The notes below the pieces were generated by a model. The model was given only the letters and a program-made list of their open reading frames with translations, made no database searches and was not told the DNA's origin. The translations under genes were made by a program, and so were the position numbers. Positions 7,891-16,895 of a DNA stretch of 64,000 nt are shown piece by piece. Numbering within the stretch: the first letter of the stretch is position 1; every line of letters begins with the position of its first letter. Origin of the DNA: Aquibacillus rhizosphaerae. GTDB taxonomy: Bacteria > Bacillota > Bacilli > Bacillales > Amphibacillaceae. The DNA lies in the NCBI RefSeq assembly GCF_030282825.1, contig NZ_JASTZU010000048.1:62001-126000 (forward strand), read 5' to 3'.

Positions 7891-8898
7891 TTATTTTACT
7901 GCTTTTTGTAATTTATGAATCATTTTTAAAGAACGGCCAGTACCAATAGCTACAGACTCTAATGGGTTTGGTGCTAAATGTACAGGAACATAAATCTCAT
8001 TAGCTAACCATTCTTGCATTCCCTTAAGTAATGCACCACCACCTGTTAAAGTAATGCCGTGATCAACGATATCTCCACTTAATTCAGGTGGACAACTCTC
8101 CAATGTAGTATGAACTGTTTCTAAAATTGACTCCAAAGATTCTCTAATAGCTTGTTGAATTTGAGTAGAAGTTACTGTGATTACTTTAGGCAATCCAGTT
8201 AAAAGGTCTCTCCCGCGCACCTCCATGGAAGCTTCATCATGTTCGATTAAAGCATATCCGATTTCCATTTTAATATTTTCAGCAGTACGTACCCCGATGA
8301 GAATATTGAAGTTTTTGCGAATGTATTGAATGATTTCTTCATCCATTTTGTCGCCACCAGTTCTTACCGAATGGCATGTAACAACTCCGCCGAATGAAAT
8401 AATGGCAACTTCACTTGTACCGCCTCCAATATCAACAATTACATTGGCAATTGGTTCTTCTACCGGTAAGTCGGAACCAATCGCTGCAGCTATTGGTTCC
8501 TCAATCAAGTGAACTTCTTTAGCACCAAAGCTTTTAACAGCATTATGAATTGCTCGCCTTTCGACAGATGTACTTCCTGAAGGGGTACAAACAACCACAG
8601 TCGGTTTTCTCATTGATGAGCCAATCTTCTTACTTACTTTTTTTAATATTTCTTTCAACATCTGTGCTGTGATATCATAGTCAGCTATTACACCATCTTT
8701 TAAGGGCCGTATGGGTGCAATGTGTCTTGGGGTCTTACCAACCATTTCCTTAGCTTCTGTTCCAACTGCGACAACTTGGTTGGTTCTTAAATCTATCGCA
8801 ACAACAGAAGGTTCATTAAGTACAATACCTTTGTTTTTTGTGTAGACTAAAATATTTGCAGTTCCTAAATCAATTCCGATCTCTGCGTTTGAAAACAT
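7891..8898 (-). CDS. mreBH: MreB-family actin homologue, MreBH-type
   Basis: A 335-residue bacterial actin. Phosphate-1 loop: [13 protein letters not shown] (residues 7-19). Phosphate-2 loop: [12 protein letters not shown] (about 161). Adenosine motif: [10 protein letters not shown] (about 293). The opening [24 protein letters not shown] and the closing [19 protein letters not shown] follow B. subtilis MreBH as I remember it more closely than MreB or Mbl. MreBH polymerises under the membrane and directs lateral wall synthesis and the LytE hydrolase. It is monocistronic with its own terminator. Finding it one gene from an extra MurE suggests an envelope-growth context. There is no mreCD nearby, which also fits MreBH. 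Confidence 0.85.
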   Translation of the reverse strand: MFSNAEIGIDLGTANILVYTKNKGIVLNEPSVVAIDLRTNQVVAVGTEAKEMVGKTPRHIAPIRPLKDGVIADYDITAQMLKEILKKVSKKIGSSMRKPTVVVCTPSGSTSVERRAIHNAVKSFGAKEVHLIEEPIAAAIGSDLPVEEPIANVIVDIGGGTSEVAIISFGGVVTCHSVRTGGDKMDEEIIQYIRKNFNILIGVRTAENIKMEIGYALIEHDEASMEVRGRDLLTGLPKVITVTSTQIQQAIRESLESILETVHTTLESCPPELSGDIVDHGITLTGGGALLKGMQEWLANEIYVPVHLAPNPLESVAIGTGRSLKMIHKLQKAVK

Positions 8899-9152
8899 GA
8901 TAGTTCCTCCATCGGTGTAAAATTTCTACTTTATTTATAGCTTTTCTCATTATGCATTGTATTTATGGGGGTAGAGTAAATAGTAATAAATGGAACCAGA
9001 TAATCATAAAGTAATTCTATTATTAAGATAACCTAAATTCTCTATTCAATTATTAAATAATACAAAGGATTAGTTGTTTATTGCAAATTTTAAGATATTA
9101 TTTGAGTAGGATGTTATATATAAGAAGTAGTGGTGAGAAAAATCTTTGCTTT

Positions 9153-9183
9153 AAAAAAAGCAGGAAGCTCACTCCCCGCTTTT
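9153..9183 (-). terminator. Intrinsic terminator of yflJ
   Basis: On the minus strand an AAAAGC-type stem with one bulge (pairing with GCTTTT) follows the yflJ stop and runs into a stretch of T residues. Confidence 0.5.
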
Positions 9184-9194
9184 GAAATTATTAT

Positions 9195-9326
9195 TTAATT
9201 TTGTTTTTCTTCTAATAGGTTTGCAAGCACGTGAATTTTATACTTTTCAATTTTGTGTCCCTCGATTTGACGAACACCGATATTCTTTAATTCTTCCACA
9301 TACCAACCTTTACTTCCTACATGCAT
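9195..9326 (-). CDS. yflJ: YflJ-like small protein (DUF2639)
   Basis: A 43-codon gene starting at ATG 9326. The ribosome site AAAGGA sits about 10 nt upstream of this ATG; an ATG nine bases further upstream lies too close to it. The protein begins MHVGSKGWYVEELKNIGVRQ and continues EGHKIEKYK, the conserved core of the DUF2639/YflJ family, which has no known function. In B. subtilis yflJ and yflK are neighbours. Here the MOSC gene (yflK-like) begins 185 bp away on the other strand, supporting the assignment by context as well as by sequence. Confidence 0.8.
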   Translation of the reverse strand: MHVGSKGWYVEELKNIGVRQIEGHKIEKYKIHVLANLLEEKQN

Positions 9327-9511
9327 CCCTATCATCCTTTCTGATTATATCTTTTATGCAGATGCAATTGTAACATCTCTATAAATTCATTTAAACTATA
9401 AAGTTTTAATAACTCTTACTAATATATATAATATGATTTATAGATGTTACACAAGAATTGTCATTAAATAATATTTTACATAAAAAGTTCTTACTGAGGA
9501 GTGTATTTTAT

Positions 9512-10162
9512 ATGGAATACCAGGTATTATCACTGAATATTGGTCAGCCTAAAACATATCAAATAAATAACAGAGAACTAAACACAGGATTTGTTAAACA
9601 TGCTGTAACGGATTCAGTTTGGTTATCTAAACATGGGTTCGAGGGGGATGGACAGGCAGATTTAAAAAACCATGGTGGTGAAGAAAAAGCACTTTTAATG
9701 TATCCATTTGAACACTACTCTTATTGGAATAATCGGTACAATAAGAATTTTTCGGTACCTGCATTTGGTGAAAATATTACTATTGTAGGGCTTTTGGAAC
9801 ATGCTGTATTTGCTGGTAATATATATTCACTTGGAGAAGCTATTGTACAGGTATCACAACCTAGGCAACCATGCTATAAAATTGCTGAAATACATCGTGT
9901 GAAGGATATACCTGCCGTTGTAACCGAAACCGGTTATAGCGGTTACTATTTCCGTGTTCTTAAGGAGGGCTATGTGTCAAATGATGATACTCTTAAACTG
10001 TTAGAAGAAGAACCTAACAAAATAAGTATAGCTTTTATTTTTGGGACGTTATTTCATAAAAAAGCAGATATTAACCGAATTCAACAAATATTGAAAGTAG
10101 ATACAATAGCAAATTCTCTACGCAAATCATTAGTGAAAAGACTTAGCAAATTAAGTGTGTAA
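9512..10162 (+). CDS. yflK: MOSC-domain protein, YflK/YiiM-like
   Basis: 216 residues from ATG 9512, preceded by GAGGAG. The MOSC (molybdenum cofactor sulfurase C-terminal) fold is indicated by GDGQADLKNHGGEEKALLMY, FGENITIVGL, and the cysteine motif QPRQPCYKI at about residues 122-130, in which the Cys is the sulfur- or metal-linked residue. A C-terminal helical extension (about residues 165-216) matches the YiiM group, whose members are linked to 6-N-hydroxylaminopurine detoxification through the molybdenum cofactor. Its substrate here is not known. The open frame extends 18 codons upstream, but the ribosome site favours this start. Confidence 0.8.
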   Translation: MEYQVLSLNIGQPKTYQINNRELNTGFVKHAVTDSVWLSKHGFEGDGQADLKNHGGEEKALLMYPFEHYSYWNNRYNKNFSVPAFGENITIVGLLEHAVFAGNIYSLGEAIVQVSQPRQPCYKIAEIHRVKDIPAVVTETGYSGYYFRVLKEGYVSNDDTLKLLEEEPNKISIAFIFGTLFHKKADINRIQQILKVDTIANSLRKSLVKRLSKLSV

Positions 10163-10216
10163 GCTTTTTAATATGGCTGTCTTCTAAAAGATTGTTGTTT
10201 ACGACAGATAAAATAT

Positions 10217-10456
10217 AAAGTCTGCACTAACTTTAGTATGATTTTCTTCTGTCTTTACAAGATGAGTATTGGTCTAGAGCTATGAAAAAACACTCGCTTT
10301 CCTTGTCCGGAAACAGCAAATGTTTTAGGGTGGGGCGAGTAATTGCAGTCCCACGAGCTGAAGCCGTGTCCGTGGAAAGCGTAGTATTCTGCCGGAACGG
10401 ACTTTTACCACTCAGTTATCATTGCATAAAAGTTAAGAATACTTAGTGCAAAGTTT
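10217..10456. repeat. MITE-like dispersed repeat, family R1, copy A
   Basis: The ends form 14-bp imperfect terminal inverted repeats: AAAGTCTGCACTAA at 10217-10230, and the complement of AAACTTTGCACTAA at 10443-10456, 12 of 14 matching. The GC-rich core contains GCGAGTAATTGCAGTCCCAC and GAGCTGAAGCCGTG, which recur in inverse orientation at about 63640-63760. No open frame is convincing. The surrounding gap 10163-10582 holds nothing else I can name. Confidence 0.6.
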
Positions 10457-10582
10457 CTATCCAGTTCGACGGCTTTGAAGCAATGATGTTTATGAGAAGA
10501 GTTTTTTAATGAGTTCAGAGTTTGCAATGCATTATTCTCTTTGAATGGGAGTATCAAGTTTTGAGATGGAAGGTGAATTACT

Positions 10583-11251
10583 ATGTGCGGCAGATTTGCA
10601 ATGAGTGTGAGTGAATTAGAAATATTACAAGAATTCGGAATCGAAGGTGAAATCCCTGATTTCCAACCAAGATTTAACATAGCTCCTGGACAAAAAGTGT
10701 TAACGATTATACATGATGGAAATACAAAAAGAATTGGTTATTTGAAGTGGGGTTTAGTTCCATCATGGGCAAAGGACACTAAAATAGGATATAAAATAAT
10801 CAATGCAAGAAGTGAAAGCGCACATGAGAAGCCAAGCTTTAAAAAGTTATTAGCTAGTAAGCGATGTCTTATCCTTGCAGATAGTTTTTATGAATGGAAA
10901 AAGCAAGAAAGTAGTAAGCAACCGAAACGAATTTATTTGAAGAACAGAAAAGTATTTGCATTTGCTGGGTTATGGGATAAATGGCAATTGGATGATCAAC
11001 AATTGTTCACATGTACCATTCTTACTAGAAAAGCAAATAATTTCATGGGAAAAATTCACGAACGAATGCCGGTAATATTACCAAAAGAAAAACAAGATGA
11101 TTGGATTACCCCTATTAAAAGAGAACCTTCTTACATGCATGATTTTATTGAAAATTTACAAATAGAAGAATTAGATGCTTATAATGTTAGTGATATAGTA
11201 AACTCTGCCAAAAATGATTGTAAAGAATGTATAGAACCACTACTAAATTAA
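10583..11251 (+). CDS. SRAP-family protein (YedK/HMCES-like abasic-site DNA-protein crosslinker)
   Basis: 222 residues starting MCGRFAMSV after AAGGTGA. Cys2, exposed after Met removal, is the residue that forms the thiazolidine crosslink with abasic sites in single-stranded DNA. Other family landmarks are present: NIAPGQ, WGLVPSWAKD, INARSESAHEKPSF (the Asn and Glu-bearing active-site strand), SFYEWKK and the histidine motif IHERMPVILP. The length is usual for the family. It stands alone between the R1 repeat and the GGDEF-EAL gene. No SOS (DinR/LexA) box was recognised upstream. Confidence 0.9.
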   Translation: MCGRFAMSVSELEILQEFGIEGEIPDFQPRFNIAPGQKVLTIIHDGNTKRIGYLKWGLVPSWAKDTKIGYKIINARSESAHEKPSFKKLLASKRCLILADSFYEWKKQESSKQPKRIYLKNRKVFAFAGLWDKWQLDDQQLFTCTILTRKANNFMGKIHERMPVILPKEKQDDWITPIKREPSYMHDFIENLQIEELDAYNVSDIVNSAKNDCKECIEPLLN

Positions 11252-11392
11252 AATGTGTAAAAGAAATCTCTATTCTTTACATTTGAAAGCTTGCGATAAT
11301 TGTCGATATAAATAATATTATCTTTTTATTATCTATATATTTAGTTATACTGTTAAAAAAGCTTTCTAATACTAGCTAAAGGTGAATAGCAT

Positions 11393-13552
11393 ATGACACT
11401 ATTTAATTTAGAAAATATTTTCGATCAAAACAAGTTGGATCATTTGTTTTTTCAACTTAAACAAACAGATAAAAACGAAGGTATGGATCAAGCGTTTGCC
11501 AATTTGAAAACCTACTTAGATGAACAATTCAAAATATATAAAGATCTAAACTATGCGGTTAGTCAATCGACTACAATTACAGTCTCGGACTTAAATGGAG
11601 CTATCACATATGTTGATGATCATTTTTGTGAATTGACTGGCTTTTCTAAAGATGAATTGTTGAATCGAAACCATAGTGTACTAAATTCGGGATATCATGA
11701 CCAACAATTTTTTGAAAACATATGGAATACCATCCTTTCTGGTAAGGTTTGGAATGGAGAAGTGAAAAACAAACGTAAAGATGGCGTGTTAATTTGGTTG
11801 CAAACAACTATTGTCCCTATTTTAAATAATGAAGGAGCTCCTTTTTCTTTTATTGCCTTTCGAACAGATATTACCGAAAAGAAGCTAATGGAGATTCAGT
11901 TAGTGGAAGCTTTGCAGAACGACTATCATCGTGTATTGAAAGAACTAATGAACCTTGTTTTTCGAGTAAAAAAGACAAGCGATGATGGATATATTTTTAC
12001 AATGGTGGAAGGCAAATTAGCCGAAAAAATTGGTTTGACGACTGATTATTTACTTGATCAACCAATTAAATCATTATATGCGAAAGAAAGACTCGATATG
12101 GTTTATCAGGGTGAGGAAGTAACATTTAATTTTAAGACTGCTGATTTGTATCTATATGTAATGCTTTCACCGATAATGGAAAATGGAACGGTTGTGGAAG
12201 TTATTGGGTCTGCTGTAGATATCACTTCATTGAAACAAGCTGAAGAGCAAGTAGAGTATTTGTCCCATAATGATCCGTTAACCAATTTAGCGAATCGTAC
12301 TAAATTTCGGGAAGATATCGAAAAATTAACCGAAACATCTACCCGAAATAACCCTTTTTCTATTTTATTGTGTGATTTAGACAGGTTAAAATATATTAAT
12401 GATTCATTAGGTGAATTTGCAGGTGACAAAGTAATCAAGGTGATAGCCGAACGTTTACAACGAGTAATTCATGATAAAGGTAGTTTATATCGCTATGGTG
12501 GCGATGAATTTATCGCAATCATTAAAGGGTCCTATCAAGAAGTTGATGAACTTAGTGACAAAATGATAAACGCTATAAAAAAACCTATCTCTGTGGCGGG
12601 AAAGGAATTTTTTATTACATCCTCTATCGGGATTAGTAATTTTTATCAAGATGGTATTCTAACAGATGAATTAATTAATCATGCAAGTATTGCAGTCCAC
12701 TATGGGAAGGTAAATGGAAGGAATAGTAAATTATTCTATACACCTAAAATGAACAAAATGTATAATAGCTTGCTTTTATTAGAAGGGGAAGTAAATAGGG
12801 CCCTTAATAAAAATGAATTTGTATTACATTATCAACCTAAAATTAATGTAATAACAGGCGATATAATAGGATTCGAAGCCTTGATTCGGTGGTTCCACAA
12901 AGAAAAAGGGTATATTCCACCTAGTGAGTTTATTCCTCTTGCTGAAGAGACGGGGTTAATTATTCAGCTTGGTGAATGGGTGATTACAGAAGCATGCAGG
13001 CAACATGTTAGGTGGGTGGAAAAAGGACTAAAACCTTTTAATATTGCTGTCAATGTCTCTGCAATCGAACTTCAACGGTCTGATTTTGCAGAAAAAGTGA
13101 AGACTATTGTTTATGAAACAGGAATGAATCCTGAATATTTAGAAATAGAAATAACAGAAAATAGTGTCATGCAAAATACAGAAGACTGTATCCGTACGAT
13201 GAATCAACTGAGATTAATGGGGATATCTTTGTCTATTGATGATTTTGGTACAGGCTATTCTTCATTAGGCTACTTACGGAAGTTTCCAATAAATCACTTG
13301 AAAATTGATCAATCTTTTATCAAAAATTCTTTGATTGAATCTAGTAACGCTGAAATTATTAAGGCAATGATTCAGATAGCTCATACTTTTGGATTGAAAG
13401 TTGTGGCGGAAGGCGTTGAAGAACCACACATATTAAAATTCATCGAAGAACAGAGTTGTGATTATTATCAGGGGTATTATTTTAGTAAACCGGTACCGCC
13501 GGATGAAATTGAAGCGTTAATTGTTAGCGATAGTGAAATTAGAAAATTATAA
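11393..13552 (+). CDS. PAS-GGDEF-EAL protein, cyclic di-GMP turnover
   Basis: A 719-residue protein starting after AAAGGTGA. Order: a short helical N-terminus (1-50), a PAS domain (about 55-165, with the PAC segment ending AFRTDITEKK), a second PAS-like region (about 185-280), a GGDEF domain (about 290-450) with an intact GGDEF signature near 368, and an EAL domain (about 465-710). EAL is intact as EALIRW; NVS, EITEN, DDFGTG, KIDQSF and EGVEE provide the metal and catalytic residues. Both activities therefore look possible. Family knowledge suggests the phosphodiesterase often dominates. No transmembrane segment is seen, so it is probably a cytoplasmic redox or ligand sensor. Confidence 0.88.
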   Translation: MTLFNLENIFDQNKLDHLFFQLKQTDKNEGMDQAFANLKTYLDEQFKIYKDLNYAVSQSTTITVSDLNGAITYVDDHFCELTGFSKDELLNRNHSVLNSGYHDQQFFENIWNTILSGKVWNGEVKNKRKDGVLIWLQTTIVPILNNEGAPFSFIAFRTDITEKKLMEIQLVEALQNDYHRVLKELMNLVFRVKKTSDDGYIFTMVEGKLAEKIGLTTDYLLDQPIKSLYAKERLDMVYQGEEVTFNFKTADLYLYVMLSPIMENGTVVEVIGSAVDITSLKQAEEQVEYLSHNDPLTNLANRTKFREDIEKLTETSTRNNPFSILLCDLDRLKYINDSLGEFAGDKVIKVIAERLQRVIHDKGSLYRYGGDEFIAIIKGSYQEVDELSDKMINAIKKPISVAGKEFFITSSIGISNFYQDGILTDELINHASIAVHYGKVNGRNSKLFYTPKMNKMYNSLLLLEGEVNRALNKNEFVLHYQPKINVITGDIIGFEALIRWFHKEKGYIPPSEFIPLAEETGLIIQLGEWVITEACRQHVRWVEKGLKPFNIAVNVSAIELQRSDFAEKVKTIVYETGMNPEYLEIEITENSVMQNTEDCIRTMNQLRLMGISLSIDDFGTGYSSLGYLRKFPINHLKIDQSFIKNSLIESSNAEIIKAMIQIAHTFGLKVVAEGVEEPHILKFIEEQSCDYYQGYYFSKPVPPDEIEALIVSDSEIRKL

Positions 13553-13565
13553 TTATTAAAGAGAA

Positions 13566-13615
13566 AGAGGCTTATCTAAATCATCCTTAATAAAAAGGAA
13601 TTTAGATAAGCCTCT
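13566..13615. terminator. Bidirectional terminator between the GGDEF-EAL and AGCS genes
   Basis: The 15-bp arm ending CTTATCTAAA at 13580 pairs with TTTAGATAAGCCTCT at 13601-13615. A-rich and T-rich flanks suit both converging genes. Confidence 0.75.
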
Positions 13616-13646
13616 GTCTTTGATTATATAGTATTCTTTTTATTAT

Positions 13647-15023
13647 CTAACTTGCAGCTTTTTGTAATTTTTCTTGTCTTTTTTCTTCTTGTGCCACTTT
13701 CATGAACCGTTTTGTCTCAGCGACAACTACTCCGGATAGACCAAGAAGGCCAATTAAGTTCGGGAATGCCATTAAACCGTTCATGATATCTGCAAAGCCA
13801 AACACGACATCTAAACTTGCGATAGATCCAACGAAAATAAATAAGATAAACGCAAGTCTGTAATAGATGATGGCATTGTCTTTAAATAAGTAACTAAAGC
13901 ATTTTTCGCCATAATAAGACCAACCAACAAGTGTTGAAAAGGCAAAAAGTATAATTCCGATGGTTACCACGTATTGTCCCGTGCCACCTAAAAACATTTC
14001 AAACGATGCAGAAGTTAATTCTCCACCATTTAAGCCCCCTGCATAAAGGTTACCCATTACAATAGTAAGGCCTGTTATGGTACACACAATAATGGTATCA
14101 ATGAAAACTTGTGTCATTGATACAAGTGCTTGACGACCTGGATAATCTGTTCTTGCTGCAGCGGCGGCAATTGGAGCAGATCCTAAACCTGCTTCATTGG
14201 AGAATACACCGCGTGCCACACCATATCGGATAGCCGTTCCCAATAGTCCTCCACCAACAGCACTTCCTGTAAAAGCATCAGAGAAGATAGTGCTAAAAGC
14301 AGTTGGTACTAAATCAAAATTTAGAATAATAATAATAAGTCCACCAATGACATAGAAAGCTGCCATTATAGGTACAAAGAAGGCTGTGACCTTACCGATA
14401 CTTTTAATACCACCAAGGATAACTAATGCAGCAATTACTGATAATGCCACGCCTGTAACCCATGTAGGGATGTTAAAGGAACTATTCGCTACATCAGAAA
14501 CGGAGTTGGCTTGTACCATATTACCTATTCCAAATGCTGCAATGGAACCAAAAATGGCAAACAAAACACCCAACCATTTTGCATTAAGCCCTTTTTCAAG
14601 ATAATACATGGGACCGCCAGACATTTCACCTTTGCTGTTTTTTACACGATATTTTACTGCTAGAATAGCTTCCGCATATTTTGTAGCCATTCCGACCAGG
14701 GCAGTAATCCACATCCAAAAAACGGCACCCGGTCCACCTACCACAACAGCTGTAGCTACACCTACAATGTTACCAGTACCTATTGTTGCAGCCATTGCGG
14801 TCGATAATGCTTGGTAATGACTGATGTCACCTTCCGCCTTTTTATCTTGTTTAGCTGGACTGAATGCTAGCTTCAACGCATAGGGCAACATGCGAAATTG
14901 TAGAAATCCAAGCCTTATCGTTAAGTAAATACCTGTACCTACTAATAAAATTAATAGTGGTGGACCCCAGACGTACCCACTTATCTGACTAATTATTTCC
15001 ATTAATTTACTATCTTTTCCCAT
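13647..15023 (-). CDS. Sodium:alanine (AGCS) symporter, AlsT/YflA-like
   Basis: A 458-residue membrane protein starting 7-8 nt after GGGGGT. It shows roughly 11 hydrophobic helices and AGCS-family signatures: AATIGTGNIVGVATA (about 77-91) in the sodium/substrate-binding unwound helix, GPGAVFWMWITALVGMATKYAE just after it, and RGVFSNEAGLGSAPIAAAAA (about 270-289). Relatives cotransport alanine, glycine or glutamine with Na+ or H+. The position beside yfkJ-I-H and yflJ-K suggests the YflA orthologue, but B. subtilis has four AGCS paralogues and I cannot separate them by eye. Confidence 0.85.
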   Translation of the reverse strand: MGKDSKLMEIISQISGYVWGPPLLILLVGTGIYLTIRLGFLQFRMLPYALKLAFSPAKQDKKAEGDISHYQALSTAMAATIGTGNIVGVATAVVVGGPGAVFWMWITALVGMATKYAEAILAVKYRVKNSKGEMSGGPMYYLEKGLNAKWLGVLFAIFGSIAAFGIGNMVQANSVSDVANSSFNIPTWVTGVALSVIAALVILGGIKSIGKVTAFFVPIMAAFYVIGGLIIIILNFDLVPTAFSTIFSDAFTGSAVGGGLLGTAIRYGVARGVFSNEAGLGSAPIAAAAARTDYPGRQALVSMTQVFIDTIIVCTITGLTIVMGNLYAGGLNGGELTSASFEMFLGGTGQYVVTIGIILFAFSTLVGWSYYGEKCFSYLFKDNAIIYYRLAFILFIFVGSIASLDVVFGFADIMNGLMAFPNLIGLLGLSGVVVAETKRFMKVAQEEKRQEKLQKAAS

Positions 15024-15201
15024 TGCATTACCCCCTTCATGTATTGTTTTAATTTTCCGAAAATTTTACTGAAAAGTCAATGACAAATTATAGCTTATTG
15101 TGTCACTAATTTTATATAATTCATTTCTTTTAATAATTTCTTATATGTCTTGTATAATGGTTGTAACATTATAATAGTAAAAATTGGTGGGTGGTTAAAA
15201 C

Positions 15202-15675
15202 GTGATTAAAGTTTTATTTATTTGTTTAGGCAATATTTGTAGATCTCCGATGGCAGAAGCTATCTTTCGAGATTTAGTAAAAAAACAGGGACTTGAAAGT
15301 GAATTCATGATTGATTCAGCAGGAATAGGTCGATGGCATGTTGGGAATCCTCCACATGAAGGAACAAGAAATTTACTTGATGAGAAGGAAATATCATATC
15401 AAGGAATGAAGGCGCGTCAAGTCGATAAAAAAGATTGGGATGGTTTTGATTATATTATTGCGATGGATGAAAAGAATATTAATGACCTAAAAAAGGTTAG
15501 AGACACATATGATGGTGTTGTTGTTGCAAGATTGATGGACTTTGTAACCAATCCTAAAGAAACTAATGTTCCTGATCCATATTTCACAAACAATTTCAGC
15601 TATACATATGAGCTGATCCATGAGGGATGTCAACAATTAATGAAAGAAATAAAGCAGAAAAACAATTTAATCTAG
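15202..15675 (+). CDS. yfkJ: Low-molecular-weight protein-tyrosine phosphatase, YfkJ-like
   Basis: 157 residues from a GTG start. The P-loop CLGNICRSP (C-x5-R-S) at about residues 7-15 holds the nucleophilic Cys and phosphate-binding Arg, and the general acid sits in VPDPYF (about 126-131), as in all LMW-PTPs. The DSAGIG and NPPHEGTR segments match YfkJ. B. subtilis YfkJ removes phosphate from protein tyrosine and is tied to stress resistance. Its stop lies 15 nt before yfkI, and yfkI and yfkH follow as one operon, the same order as in B. subtilis. Confidence 0.9.
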   Translation: MIKVLFICLGNICRSPMAEAIFRDLVKKQGLESEFMIDSAGIGRWHVGNPPHEGTRNLLDEKEISYQGMKARQVDKKDWDGFDYIIAMDEKNINDLKKVRDTYDGVVVARLMDFVTNPKETNVPDPYFTNNFSYTYELIHEGCQQLMKEIKQKNNLI

Positions 15676-15689
15676 GTAGGAGTGGACAC

Positions 15690-16013
15690 ATGAGTAATGA
15701 TAGTAAATTCCTAAAAGGAATAGTAATTGGTGCTGCAGTTGGAGGGTTGGCAACGTTATTAGACCGAAACACGAGAACTCAAGTATGGAATAAACTACAA
15801 ACAACCTGTAGTTCTACAAGTTATTACATGAAACATCCATCTGAAGGAGTTCATTTTGTGCGCAATGGTTATGAAGAGTTGTCTGGGTCATTATCCAAAG
15901 CAATTAATAGTACAGTAGATGTTCTAGTTCAGCTTCAAGAAATAATTGATGCTTATGGTAATGTAGACGAAGAGGAAAATATAACTGTTGTGAAGAGTAG
16001 TCGTATCGAATAA
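15690..16013 (+). CDS. yfkI: YfkI-like small protein (YtxH-like)
   Basis: 107 residues from ATG 15690, with GTAGGAG upstream. The N-terminal segment FLKGIVIGAAVGGLATLLDR is a YtxH-like glycine-rich membrane or amphipathic helix. It is followed by a polar helical region with the motif HPSEG and an acidic tail. No enzyme motif is visible. The gene lies between the LMW phosphatase and YihY-type genes, exactly where yfkI is in B. subtilis, which is the main reason for the symbol. Its function is unknown; a general-stress envelope role is a family-level guess. Confidence 0.65.
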   Translation: MSNDSKFLKGIVIGAAVGGLATLLDRNTRTQVWNKLQTTCSSTSYYMKHPSEGVHFVRNGYEELSGSLSKAINSTVDVLVQLQEIIDAYGNVDEEENITVVKSSRIE

Positions 16014-16028
16014 AGGGGAGGAGAGGCT

Positions 16029-16856
16029 ATGAGGAACGTCTTAGATTTTTTAAAGCACCTTTTTAAGAGAACGATGGACGATGATGTTTTTGGTCTAGCT
16101 GCTCAATTAGCCTATTTCTTTTTATTATCACTTTTTCCATTTATGATTTTTTTATTTACTTTAATTGGTTACCTCCCAATCGAGGAAATAAATGTAATTG
16201 AATTCATTCAAACCTATGCTCCTCAAGAAATAGTGCAGTTGATTAATGAAAATGTAACCCAAATTACGAATGAGCGGAATGGCGGATTATTATCGATAGG
16301 CATTATAGGAACATTATGGTCAGCATCGAATGGAATTAATGCCATTATGCGTTCCTTTAACAAAGCATATAATGTGGAGGAAGATCGATCGTTTATTGTA
16401 TCGAGACTGATAGCAATTGTTCTTACTGTTGCCATGCTTATTGTAATAATTATTGCCTTTTTATTACCAATATTCGGAAAAATGATAGGAGTTTATTTAT
16501 TTTCATTTATTGGATTATCAGAAGGGTTTATGAGTGTTTGGGACACATTAAGATGGGTAATTTCATCGGTTGTATTCTTTATTGTATTATTAGCCTTATA
16601 TATATTGGCTCCAAACAAAAAGGTCCATATAAAAGATGTTGCTATTGGAGCAATTTTTGCTACAATTTGTTGGCAATTAGTATCCCTGGCATTTTCTCAA
16701 TATGTAAACACGATCGGGAACTATTCCGCGACATATGGAAGTCTTGGTGGTGTGATTATATTAATGATATGGTTTTTTATTTCAGGAATTATCATTATTA
16801 CAGGTGGAGAAATAAATGCACTCATGAAACTGCGCAGAATCGAAAGAAACAGCTGA
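16029..16856 (+). CDS. yfkH: YihY/UPF0761 integral membrane protein, YfkH-like
   Basis: 275 residues beginning 9 nt after GGGGAGG, with about six transmembrane helices (near 30-52, 90-112, 132-158, 178-198, 208-230 and 240-262). Family hallmarks are AAQLAYFFLLSLFPFMIFL and the C-terminal SLGGVIILMIWFFISGIIII. YihY proteins were once annotated as RNase BN, which was withdrawn; their role is open. It is the last gene of the yfkJ-I-H operon, and the terminator hairpin starts within its final codons. Confidence 0.85.
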   Translation: MRNVLDFLKHLFKRTMDDDVFGLAAQLAYFFLLSLFPFMIFLFTLIGYLPIEEINVIEFIQTYAPQEIVQLINENVTQITNERNGGLLSIGIIGTLWSASNGINAIMRSFNKAYNVEEDRSFIVSRLIAIVLTVAMLIVIIIAFLLPIFGKMIGVYLFSFIGLSEGFMSVWDTLRWVISSVVFFIVLLALYILAPNKKVHIKDVAIGAIFATICWQLVSLAFSQYVNTIGNYSATYGSLGGVIILMIWFFISGIIIITGGEINALMKLRRIERNS

Positions 16857-16878
16857 CAATAAGAGGTCAGCTGTTTTT
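16849..16878 (+). terminator. Intrinsic terminator of the yfkJ-I-H operon
   Basis: The arm CAGCTGAC (16850-16857) includes the yfkH stop codon and pairs with GTCAGCTG (16866-16873), followed by a T-run. Confidence 0.8.
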
Positions 16879-16895
16879 CTGTGTCTACAAAATAT

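Noticed and set aside
10405-10680. Minus-strand frame across the R1 repeat and the SRAP start
   Set aside because: It overlaps the repeat and a well-supported gene, and has no ribosome site.
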